Shown here piece by piece: positions 55,581 to 64,000 of a DNA stretch of 64,000 nt. The stretch lies in contig JAGTXZ010000006.1 in the NCBI GenBank assembly GCA_018398575.1, positions 124,001-188,000 of the forward strand, in the 5' to 3' direction. Positions within the stretch are counted from its first letter, which is position 1. Every line of letters starts with the position of its first letter. The stretch comes from Ampelomyces quisqualis. Its lineage: Eukaryota > Ascomycota > Dothideomycetes > Pleosporales > Phaeosphaeriaceae. The notes under the pieces were generated by a model. That model was not told where the DNA came from. It saw only the letters and a list, made by a program, of their open reading frames with translations, and searched no databases. Both the position numbers and the translations under genes were made by a program.

Positions 55581-58500
55581 GCGTAGTCTTTCTTGTTAAT
55601 GCAAACACAAGCGACAACACGTATGATGACCAGGAGTACAGGCAAAATGGGCATGGTACCCAAGCTAGAGCAGCGAGGGTAAACTTTTCATCATACTCTT
55701 TTCCCAATCGATACATGGGCGTTCCGGACTTCGCGGTGTACCAGTATCGCAGATGTCGTCGCATGTTACCCACCTCACCGTCGCTTCCGATCTCGTCATC
55801 AACATGTCTTGTAAATATATCTTACGCGGCCAATGTTGCTAGAAACTCCTGTACCAATATTTATTATACGACCTAATGACGTGATACTCCATCTCTCCAC
55901 TGATGCCGCCCACGAAGCATAAGTGATCCAAGGCGACATGTGCAGCACTTGGCGCTCAAACACGCAGGTCCAGAATCGCGCACTTTTACAGATCTGTACC
56001 TAGGTCATGGCGCGAATGACGTTTTTGTCCAAGTTGGCCGAAAAACCGCCTTGACTCCCCACGCGCTCAAAGGGAACCTCCCACGAACACGAGTTTAGCT
56101 ACCTGCTCACCTCTGAAGACAACCCACTTTTTTTTTTCTTCTCCAGCGGCTCAGTACCGCATTAGTTTGGCAGTGGGCACGCAGCACGCTTTCCATCCCA
56201 CGCGCAACAGCCATTCAGTAGATACCGCCGAGGACCGACCAGCCCCAGTTCAGCCGAGGAGATTCCAATGGTGGGGAGTTTTTGACTTTGGGATTCTGAC
56301 CAATGGCTACAGCGCGCAGATGCTCCATTGTCGCTCCGTTGGATCCGGGCTTTGGAAGGAAAAGTTGGTGGAATCAGGACTAGGCGTGTTGTTTGTGGGC
56401 CTACACAGGTGACAGTAGGGATCTGGAGACTGGATAATGCATGTCAGCGCAGCGCCCGTGGGGAATGGATGCAGGGATAGAGGATGGAAATGGACACTGT
56501 GGTACGAGTTTCTTGTAAAGTGTACATGGATGACGGGTGCGATTTAGGAAATCTGGTTGGGCGTCGGTGTTCAGATGGAGGGCACGTGGAGCCGCTGTCA
56601 CTGCTAGCTTGCCAGTGGCTTTGCGTCGTCTGCCGTCTGCGCCAATTGAGGGCGTTGCTTGCACCTTTTGGAGTCTTGACATGCCCGCTATGGCAGCGTT
56701 GACCATGCACGTGGTTCAGGCTTGCGCGTTCCTTGGCCCTCTCAGCGCATCTTCTGCATTCTTCTCAGGTAATGGCATGCCGTGGCATTGCTGCTCATCA
56801 CCGCCGTCTGAGCAGACCACGGAGCGCTGCACCCCACACGCACGCGGCTCGAAGCGTCCACAGCCCACGCGTCATGGCCAGGTCCAAGACTCGTGGGCTG
56901 CTGATGCGCGCCCCAGATCGCTCGGTTGATGTCTTCCGCTGTGAACTTACCAGCTCGCTGGGTTTCGGGGAAAGTCGACTTCGCATCCCCTCTGCAGGGC
57001 GGGCCTGTTGAGCGGTCCGCTCGACGAGTCATTCTTCCGTACAAACTGCGTGGTGCAGAAAGCTTGTCCAGCTGGAGACGCACGGTTTGGCAGTATTGGG
57101 TCCAAAGCAACGATTCGCAGATTCCTGCAGACACCCGCCAAGGTTTCCATCTTCATGTTGTGTCCCGCAACTCCAAACCGGATTTCTGCTGCAGCCCCAT
57201 GTTTCCGCGCAAAGCGCCGCCATCGCACAGCTTGCTCCGATCCCAGTGCTCTCGAGTCTCGAGATCCCATGTCTCCCAGCTATCGCACTCGGGACAGTGC
57301 ATATGCACTGGACACATGACATGTTTTGTACCCGACCTTCACCGTAACACCATGGCCCTGTCTTTCCGCTTCGTGACCTGGTGCATCGTACTGTCCGAAC
57401 GGTAGGCGCCGCAGCGGAGCCTCGATTGTCGTCTGCTGTGCGCTTCGGACATGTCTCTGACAAGCAATATGTGCCTGCATGCGCAGGAACCACACCTGGA
57501 TGCTTTCTCGCAACCTGCTTTAGACGTTGCGCACACAGTACACCGCCCTGACAGGTCTGTTGCTCATGGTTTGCACAACCACACCTTTGATCCTCTCGGC
57601 ACACCACTCCGCTTTGTCGAATACATGCAGGTGGTCCATTTGCCTCCCAACCTCTTCCTGGGGTCCACCAATACCTCGCCACTTCCATCTGCGTAACCAC
57701 ACTTTTCCCACCTTACTGGGCCCCAAGCATCAATCGATTCGCACAGCTGCAGAATCGATTTGCTAACCATTGCGACGCAGCCAAGGACATGCAAGCACGA
57801 CCCAAAGTCGCACGTGGATCAACAATGCGCATGCAGTCAGTGATTGATTGATTGATCCTACTCCTCGGGTCATCTCTCGGAAACAACCCAATACAAAACG
57901 CTTTTCTTTCGAGGGGGGAGGGATATCAAATCTGTCGTGCCACCCTCGTCAGCGCACCCTTTCTACCGGGCGCTACGAGGCTTGAATCGTCATGCAGACG
58001 CCGTGAATGCAAGCCAGCACAAACACAGCAGCAAGACACATACCAGACACTACTGCTCGGAACCGAATGGGTCTCAGGAGAGTCTGAGGATATTGGGGCC
58101 CGGGGGCCGGACATGAGCGCCCCCCTGGGCCCCCCCCCCCTTGGTGATTGCGCTGTGTTGTCGGGAAGAAGCAGGATCGGAGCGGATCGGATCTTGCATG
58201 AGGCTGAGGGCACGCATGTCTGACGTCGGCGAGTGAGATGAGGGGATGTGATGAGAGTGTAAATGCTTTGCAATTTATCCTTGTGCTGGGCACGATAATG
58301 TGCGGTAAGTACAGTGCACACACGACCTGGTTGACCATGAATCGACGTAGGGTAACATTGTCTCGCACGAATCGGGCCCAATGACATGGAAACCAGACTT
58401 TTCTTCCACTTGGATGATCCCGCAAACCCCTTTGCCTCGCCTACCCAACAAGCCAAGCCCGGCGTCGCGACACCCACGATTCGCAGGCTCTCGGAGCCGA

Positions 58501-59082
58501 ACAAGTCACTACTCGTCCCGACATTACTACGGACACGACACGCCCATGCACCGGTGCCCGATTCCAACCAGAACCCCGATATCTCGACAACTGGGCTCTA
58601 CTCCTCACGCTCCATGTTGGTCACGGCGGCAATGCGGGTATAAACTTTGTATTGACTTGAGCCGAAGCATCCTCCGTACTGCAGCTTGTCCCCCCTCTCT
58701 CCCGTGCCACGACTTGTCGCTTCTTTTTCCTCTGAGAATCTCCTCGAACAGGGCTGAAAATTGGACAAAATGCTGGACAAAATGCATGCGGTGGTATCCC
58801 AATGAGCTCCCAACATACTCCCGAGTCCATAGTGGATCATGTGCCCACCCCCGGGAACGCCTCGCGCTAAATTCCATACGAGATCAGGAAGAGGGAAAAG
58901 GAAGAAGAATAGCGTCCCACTCTAGCTCTTGCAAGGTGCCCGTGAGCCGACGTCGCTCGGGCGGCGTGGGTTGAGTTGTCTGACCAACCTTGGCTCAGGA
59001 CGTACCCTGCATGGCCATAGGAGTGTTAGCTAGGCAAACATGAAACAGAGAAACGCGCGGGAAAAACCGCGCGGAAGAGAGA
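55581..59082. other. 3.5 kb convergent intergenic region
   Basis: It lies between the 3' ends of the Azf1-like gene and the SUMO ligase gene. Many overlapping short frames occur on both strands, but none has a known domain or convincing splice pattern. A GATT repeat sits at 57842-57856 and a C run at about 58128-58140. I see no gene I can support. Confidence 0.45.
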
Positions 59083-61017
59083 TCAAGGGGATGAACCAAG
59101 GTAGGTTGGATGTTGTGACGTCCCCTGTCCCGAGTAGGAAGCCCGTGAGGGTGGCTGGGGTCGATACGGTCCGAGACAGGGTCGATCAGGTGGTGTTGAT
59201 GGTGGGCGGGAATACTCGTGCCTTGAACCCGAATGCTGGCTGTGATAAGACGGCGGCATGGTACGGCTATGGGCCGCCGAGGGAGGGAGAGGAGCCAGAC
59301 GATAGCGGTGGGCTTGGTCTGGAGGGTTGCTAGGGGTGTTGTACGCTACCTTCTTAGCTGGCCTCGGTGGCTCTTCATCATCGCTCAGTGTCAAGTCGAC
59401 GACTTCTGACGGCCTCTTGTTGTTTGATCGGGGTGCTGCCGATGTTTCCCGAGACGGCAGTGGTGGTGTGCTGAGCGACACGGGCGTTGGCGCGGCCTCG
59501 TTCTTGATCGCTGTGACGCGATGACGATAATCTTGAATTTCTACGAGATCATCGTCGCTGTCATGATGCGCGGTGTAGCCGTTCTTCCTTGGGGGCGAGG
59601 CGTCTTTGGCTGTTGACCATCCGCCGTTGGGCTGAATGGTGACCTGGTCTGCATTCCGGACCTTGCCGAGGATCTCCTCGACATAGGCATCCACGGCCAG
59701 TGCTTCGTAGGATATCGTCTTGTTGCATATGGGGCATGTCCATGTCGGGGCCTGCTCCTGGAGTTGCAAAAACGACTCAGCGTCAAAGCACTGGTTGTGT
59801 GTGCAGACAGTTGATCTGCAGGGCACACGTATGCGCAACGTGGAGATTGGATCCTTGAGGGACATGACACTTGAGCCGACTTCAATGTCAGGGTCGTTGG
59901 CCTTCTTCACCATCTCGTTCAGCACAGACTGCCTGGTGATGAGATTGCGTTGCTTGATTCGCTTCGTCAGTTCCTCAACCGTGAACTTCTTCACCAGGTA
60001 GACAAAGAGGTTGTACTTCTACAGGTTCTGTCAGCATAGCGTTGCGCAAGTGGAGGCAGCAGGGGATAAGAAACCTGTTGTTGCTCACTTGCCTTTTGCG
60101 TGAGGGCATAGGTGACGACAAGGGAGTTGCGGTAGTTGGCGGGGCTTGTGCGGACTTGGGGCGTGATGTCTGCAGGTCGCGTTGAGCCTGGTTTGTTCTT
60201 CAAGCCCTTGTAGTTCGCCTTGACCTCGTCATTGTTGATGCGCACTTCGATCTGGGAGGGGAAAGCGACGTCGAGGCGCGTGTAAGGTGAGAGAGGCTGC
60301 TCCAGCGCGCCAAACAGCAGCAGTCGCAGCGACGGGTCGGATTTCAGACGGCCACACAGGGCGTCGGTGAGGATGAGATTCCGCGTAGCATTCTGGCGAT
60401 GGCTGGGCGAGGCTGCTCCGGATTAGCGGGCGCGGCGGGGTGAGAGGGGCTGACCGACCGTCCAAGGTGATGTTGCTGAGGAGGAGCTCGCGGATCTCGA
60501 AGAAGGGGCTGTCCTTGAAGAAGGACTGCGGTCCTGGTCACACTTAGCGGCATGGTCTGGCGGGCGTCGCGAGCGCATGTGGGCGTACGTGAGGGCATTT
60601 GCGGCTGCGAGTAGGCAGAATACGCGCCGCTGGCCGGCAAGGCGCTGGCCGTGGTGTAGGCGTTGGCCGTGGCAGCGGCAGCGGCGGGGGGCTGGGGGTA
60701 TGGGGGGGCGGCGGGGCTGGAGGGAGCGGCGACGGGCGGTGCGCTGCCGTGGTGTTGCACGCGGTGCTGCAGGCGGCGGAGTGCGTCGGCGTCGTTTGTG
60801 TACATGGCATTGTTGATGACTGGTGAGGGTGAAGTCAGCACTGGGCGAGCCGAGGGCGCCCGTGGTACGTACGGCCGACGACGCGGGCCTGCAGCGCGGC
60901 CTTGTTGCCCGTCTGCGCCGTGCCCTCCTCTTTGCAGATTTTCTTGAGGTCGATGTTGATGAGCGTCTTGGAGCGCTCGGTGATGGTGGCGGCCATCTGC
61001 TGCAGGCTCGACGCCAT
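59083..61017 (-). CDS. SIZ1: E3 SUMO-protein ligase, Siz/PIAS family
   Basis: Exons 61017-60873, 60819-60589, 60533-60459, 60412-60093 and 60018-59083 join to 568 residues. Three introns are GT-AG. The fourth starts GC (CAAAAG then GCAAGT) and ends TGTAG, a GC-AG intron, the only choice that keeps frame with the conserved KYNLFVYLV. The order is an N-terminal SAP-like helix pair in exon 1, an Ala/Pro-rich linker and a PINIT domain (about 130-265: PFFEIRELLLSNITLD through YRNSLVVTYALTQ). The SP-RING follows, with VPCRSTVCTHNQCFD and WTCPICNKTI at about 312-365, then a SUMO-interacting motif VVDLTLSDDEE at about 463. It would pass SUMO from Ubc9 to nuclear targets. It is shorter than yeast Siz1 at the C terminus. 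Confidence 0.92.
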
Positions 61018-61526
61018 GGCGGACGGCAGCGGGCGGTGGGTTCGCGGCGCTACGGGGTTGAGTGTGCGGGAGAAGGCATTGGAGAGAGGGCGAGTGGGCG
61101 AGTGGGCGAGTGGGCGAGTGGGCGAGTGGGCGAGTGGGCGGGGGGACGGTGAGAGAGCGGCGGCGGCGTGGCGTGGTTGCTGGTTGCTGGCTGCTGTTGT
61201 TGGTAGCTGGTGGTGGTGGCTGGTGGCTGCTTCCTGTTGCTGCTTGCTGCTCCCTACCTGCTGCTTCCGGCTTCCGGCTTCCTTGGTGGTGTTGACACTT
61301 GCCGTCGACTGGCCCGGCGGCTCTCGCGGCAACGCCTTTCTGTCTGGCTGGCGTCGTCCCTACCAAGTACTTCGACGCGCATCGACGCACGGGCGGCAGA
61401 GTGCCACTCGTGACTCCGTATCCTCCGACTTTTCCCCTCCGGCTGTCCCGCCGCTCCACCTTCACCTTCACCCCCCCCCCCCCTTCCCCCGTCCCCCACA
61501 CACCCACACACACCCACACACACACA
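61018..61526. promoter_or_regulatory. Divergent promoter of the SUMO ligase and DUF2423 genes
   Basis: The start codons are 509 bases apart. The region contains an 8-bp tandem repeat (61089-61141), a GCT/GGT-rich stretch, a C run near 61471-61485 and a CACACACCC-rich run ending at the downstream ATG. Confidence 0.6.
61089..61141. repeat. GGCGAGTG 8-bp tandem repeat
   Basis: About six to seven perfect units 70-125 bases upstream of the SUMO ligase start codon, inside the divergent promoter or its leader. Confidence 0.85.
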
Positions 61527-62001
61527 ATGGCTAAGGGCGCTCGTGCCAGCAGCAAAAAGGCCAACCGCACCCAGCTGCGCGCCCGCGTCTTCGGCCCCGC
61601 AGAGAAGGCGCGCGCCGAGCGCATCCACGCAAAACTTCTCCAGACCATCCACCAACCCAAGCCCGAGAAGACGGAAATGGACACGGCCGAGGACTGCACC
61701 TCCGAGGCCACCAAAGGTTCGTCTGCTCTCCTCACTGCTCCCATACCTGCTCCTCCAGCAAAAGCCTCCATCCTGCACGGTTCAGTGAGACTCCAGCGCT
61801 AACCGTCTCGGCACAGACATGGACGTCGATGGTGCTGCCAAACCCTCGGCCAAGAAGTCGACCAAGAACAAGAACAAAGACAACAGCCAGACCCGGAAGC
61901 AGCTCCGCCGCCGGCCTCAGAACAGGATTTCCTTTCCCGCCTCGCGAGGCAAGGGCGCCCTGAAGCCATTCACCGGCGGTCGCGTCAGCAAGCGGTCATG
62001 A
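61527..62001 (+). CDS. Small basic DUF2423/LLP-type protein, probably nucleolar
   Basis: Exons 61527-61716 and 61817-62001 join to 124 residues; the intron starts GTTCGT and ends CACAG. The N terminus MAKGARASSKKANRTQLRARVFGPAEKARAERIHAKLLQTI matches the DUF2423 family (yeast YBL028C, animal LLP homolog). Its members are short Lys/Arg-rich proteins associated with the nucleolus and pre-60S material. The middle is acidic (MDTAEDCTSEATKDMDVDG) and the C terminus basic (RKQLRRRPQNRISFP, then GGRVSKRS). The precise role is not known. It is divergent from the SUMO ligase gene. Confidence 0.85.
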
Positions 62002-62324
62002 TGTACGTCGAGCATGTCCATGGCGTTTTCTTGGGTCGAGCATTTACTGGCGTTGGCATGCTGCAATGCGGTTTCAGCCAAAATTTATACCAAGTCCTAT
62101 TCGGACGAGTCTGCTATGGCAAAATCTTCCTTCTGCTGCTGTGACTGGGGACCACAGCGTCCTCATTGTGTGATGCTGGCATGGCATTCATTGCTCACCC
62201 GCTTTCGCCTGGCGCGCTTGACCTCGCTTAAAAGGCAACCACGCCAGGTCGACTCTATTCGACCGCCATTCTACCTATACCCACCAGTACCCACACCGCA
62301 TCTGTCTTCATACACAAAGTTGCC
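62002..62324. other. Intergenic between the DUF2423 and F-box-like genes
   Basis: A 323-base interval holding the 3' flank of one plus-strand gene and the pyrimidine-rich promoter or leader of the next. Nothing else was seen. Confidence 0.5.
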
Positions 62325-63170
62325 ATGGCGCAGCATTTCCGCTTCTTAGACCTTCCGAAAGAGCTACGTCTGATGTGTTACGAGCGCATGCCAGGTAAAG
62401 TATTTTCCAAACGTGCATATTCCCTGCTAACAAAAACTTCTGCAGTCACAACCCACCATCACACCGTGCGCGGCATATCGCCCTCATCACCCACATTGAC
62501 CTTCAGTAACGCCACACTCGTAACCAAATCAATATCGTGCTCCATCCTTAGTGTCTGCCATCGAGTCCACACGGAAGCCAACACCATCTTCGCGCCCCTA
62601 CTGCAACGCCTCCACGCCTCCCCAACACGCCTCATCATCGAACTCGGCGCCTCAAAATTCATGTTACCAATTTTCCAAATCTTCTTCCGCATCGCCCGCA
62701 ACTCAACCTCTATTGCCAATACCCGCAACAACATGCTCCTCACCTTGATGGAACAAACCCACGCCATCGACAAATCCGCTGCTACCTCCTTTATCCTTGC
62801 ATTCGCGGCTTCGATATCTCGCTCATGCTCCACACCACAAACTCCGCTGCTCGTCATTGCCGTCACACAGGGACCCAGCGCCTTGCCGGAAAACGCATCC
62901 ACGCAGTTTAACATGATTCGCCGCCGCATTTTCAAGTTTATCCGCTGGACATATCGCAGGAAAATCGCATTGGACGAGGTAGAGACATCAACACTGGGAT
63001 TTAGTATCGTCTTACCCAAAGATATGGATTTGCATTCGGGTCCACCTACGACAACGCATGACTATGTGCAGAGAGATAGTGCGAGGTTTGCTCATTATGT
63101 TAGGGCCGAGTGGCCTGGGGAGCAAGGGTGGAGGGAGGAGTGGGAGGTTGGGGAGTGGATTGGCATCTAG
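62325..63170 (+). CDS. F-box-like fungal protein of unknown function
   Basis: Exons 62325-62394 and 62446-63170 join to 264 residues; the intron starts GTAAAG and ends CTGCAG, with a GCTAAC branch site. Without splicing the frame is also open (281 residues), but the splice restores the pattern FLDLPKELRLMCYERMPV then TTHHHTV, common in a large Dothideomycete family with a degenerate F-box-like N terminus. The rest is Leu/Ile-rich with ILSVCHRVHTEANTIFAPLLQRL, also typical of that family. No catalytic motif is visible. Such proteins are numerous and fast evolving; a role in ubiquitin ligase assembly is possible but unproven. Confidence 0.7.
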   Translation: MAQHFRFLDLPKELRLMCYERMPGKVFSKRAYSLLTKTSAVTTHHHTVRGISPSSPTLTFSNATLVTKSISCSILSVCHRVHTEANTIFAPLLQRLHASPTRLIIELGASKFMLPIFQIFFRIARNSTSIANTRNNMLLTLMEQTHAIDKSAATSFILAFAASISRSCSTPQTPLLVIAVTQGPSALPENASTQFNMIRRRIFKFIRWTYRRKIALDEVETSTLGFSIVLPKDMDLHSGPPTTTHDYVQRDSARFAHYVRAEWPGEQGWREEWEVGEWIGI

Positions 63171-63754
63171 ATTTGGGGTGCAGGGAAAGGACGACTAGAT
63201 TTCTATGCCGCATGAAAAGGACGACTAGATTTCTATGCTGCATGAAAAGGACGACTAGATTTCTATACTGCATGAAAAGGAATGAGTGGAGAGGAAGAGC
63301 CTAGGACTGCATGTACCACGTCATAGATTTCGTTTCGTGGTTTATGTTCATAGAACTACTCTGTGAGGATGAGGATGAACTCGTGTGGAATTTTGATATG
63401 ATCTTGGTGAAATCTTGGCCAAATCGTGTGGGACCAAACGTATGGTGCCTCAAGATTCAAATTTCCAACCTAGCTGGCGATATTCAACGATGCTAGGACA
63501 CTTATTCTGAAAGAATCCTTGTTGAGAATGCGCCGCGCGCAAAAAGGCTACGTCGCACCCAGAGGCAACTAAACAGGAAGCATCAACAAACATCGAAGGA
63601 AGTGAAACTGTATACATCGGTCATTATTCTATGCACCGTGGACTTTGTCAACGGGTACCCGCGCCACGAGAGCAAAAAAGAAGATATTTGTGGACTTGCA
63701 GGGAACTGATGTTTGTTAGAATCGAACCTGGTGCGACGGCAAATGGACCAACTT
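63171..63754. other. Gene-free region with a 30-bp minisatellite
   Basis: Starts with three 30-bp repeats (listed separately). The remainder has only one 61-codon frame (63311-63496) without recognisable content. Confidence 0.5.
63186..63275. repeat. 30-bp minisatellite, three units
   Basis: AAAGGACGACTAGATTTCTA plus TGCYGCATGA repeated three times almost perfectly, starting 16 bases after the stop codon of the F-box-like gene. Units abut directly, with no spacers. Confidence 0.85.
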
Positions 63755-63813
63755 ACTCGAACCCTGGACCACTCCCATGCTAAGGGAGTATTATACCACT
63801 AAACCACAAGCCC
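63755..63813 (-). pseudogene. tRNA-Ala(AGC)-like sequence with a broken 3' end
   Basis: The minus strand from 63813 begins GGGCTTGTGGTTTAGTGGTA, which contains a good A box (TGGTTTAGTGG). It continues with a perfect anticodon hairpin (CTCCC, loop TTAGCAT, GGGAG; anticodon AGC, Ala) and a T-loop start GGTTCGAGT. After this the sequence does not complete the T stem (CAGGG has no CCCTG partner) or the acceptor stem (no CAAGCCC). It therefore looks like a tRNA gene truncated or recombined at its 3' third. A second B-box-like GGTTCGATTC lies further along at about 63718-63728. Confidence 0.5.
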
Positions 63814-64000
63814 GTGTTCTCAAGATCAACCAATCGATGGGCTGCAGCGATCTTGGACAATCTATATTCTGCTCAGAAGTCTAGCCGTGCCTATTTAATG
63901 TGCGGTTACACCACCAAAAATAAAAAATGCGTCGTGTGCAGCAAATCTTCTTCGCTCCTGTACTAGCGTAAATCGCTAGTAAATACATTTAATTGATTTA
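63814..64000. other. Right window edge with hAT-end-like motifs
   Basis: Composition turns AT-rich. TACTAGCGTA at 63961-63970 matches the right end of the hAT element at 10956, and CGCTAGTAAATA at 63974-63985 matches the inverted form of the same end. Another copy or a relative may start here and run off the window. Confidence 0.4.

Noticed and set aside
55581..59082. A hidden spliced gene built from several short frames (for example 56926-57405 and 57029-57700)
   Set aside because: Frames on both strands overlap, none resembles a known family, and no consistent splice chain could be drawn.
24307..62001. A secondary metabolite or other gene cluster
   Set aside because: The genes belong to unrelated core pathways, and no backbone synthase, P450 group or cluster regulator was seen.

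Overview
This window looks like a piece of a filamentous ascomycete chromosome, probably Dothideomycetes (Pleosporales-like). The genes are fungal single-copy types with short GT-AG introns of about 45-75 bases, and there is a sharp split between a GC-balanced gene block and an AT-rich block that is almost free of CpA/TpG. That AT-rich state is the signature of repeat-induced point mutation (RIP). No species is assigned.

Positions 1-11752 form one nest of RIP-degraded transposons. The oldest layer is a Ty1/Copia retrotransposon on the minus strand. Its 5' LTR ends exactly at 11752, and it runs off the left edge before its reverse transcriptase. A 5.9 kb hAT transposon (5042-10956, 8-bp target duplication) sits inside its gag. 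A non-autonomous inverted-repeat element of about 850 bp is present three times: one copy in gag (4161-5006), one in the integrase (703-2402), and one nested inside the second (1367-2210). Removing each insert with one copy of its target duplication puts the interrupted host sequence back in register.

From 11753 to about 63.3 kb is ordinary gene space. In order: Old Yellow Enzyme-type oxidoreductase (-), THO2 (-), 5-aminolevulinate synthase (-), an unrecognised SAM-like protein (-), glutathione synthetase (+), a DUF4203-type seven-TM protein (+), an Erf4-like palmitoyltransferase subunit (+), a wax-synthase-like MBOAT (-), DRG1/Rbg1 GTPase (+), C-5 sterol desaturase (-), CCG-9-type trehalose phosphorylase (-), the Tup1/RcoA corepressor (+), an Azf1-like C2H2 factor (+), a Siz/PIAS SUMO ligase (-), a small DUF2423 nucleolar-type protein (+) and an F-box-like protein (+). 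They are housekeeping and regulatory genes, with no metabolic cluster or operon. The functional links are loose: heme, sterol and glutathione metabolism, mRNA export, transcriptional repression and SUMO signalling. Neighbouring divergent pairs share short promoters.

Minisatellites mark several gene ends (35.9, 37.6, 41.1, 61.1 and 63.2 kb), with a short interstitial telomere-like tract at 41.24 kb. The right edge carries a broken tRNA-Ala-like sequence, then inverted motifs matching the end of the hAT element, so another repeat probably begins just past 64 kb. Exon boundaries were read by eye from splice signals, frame and family similarity; every multi-exon model closes in frame.
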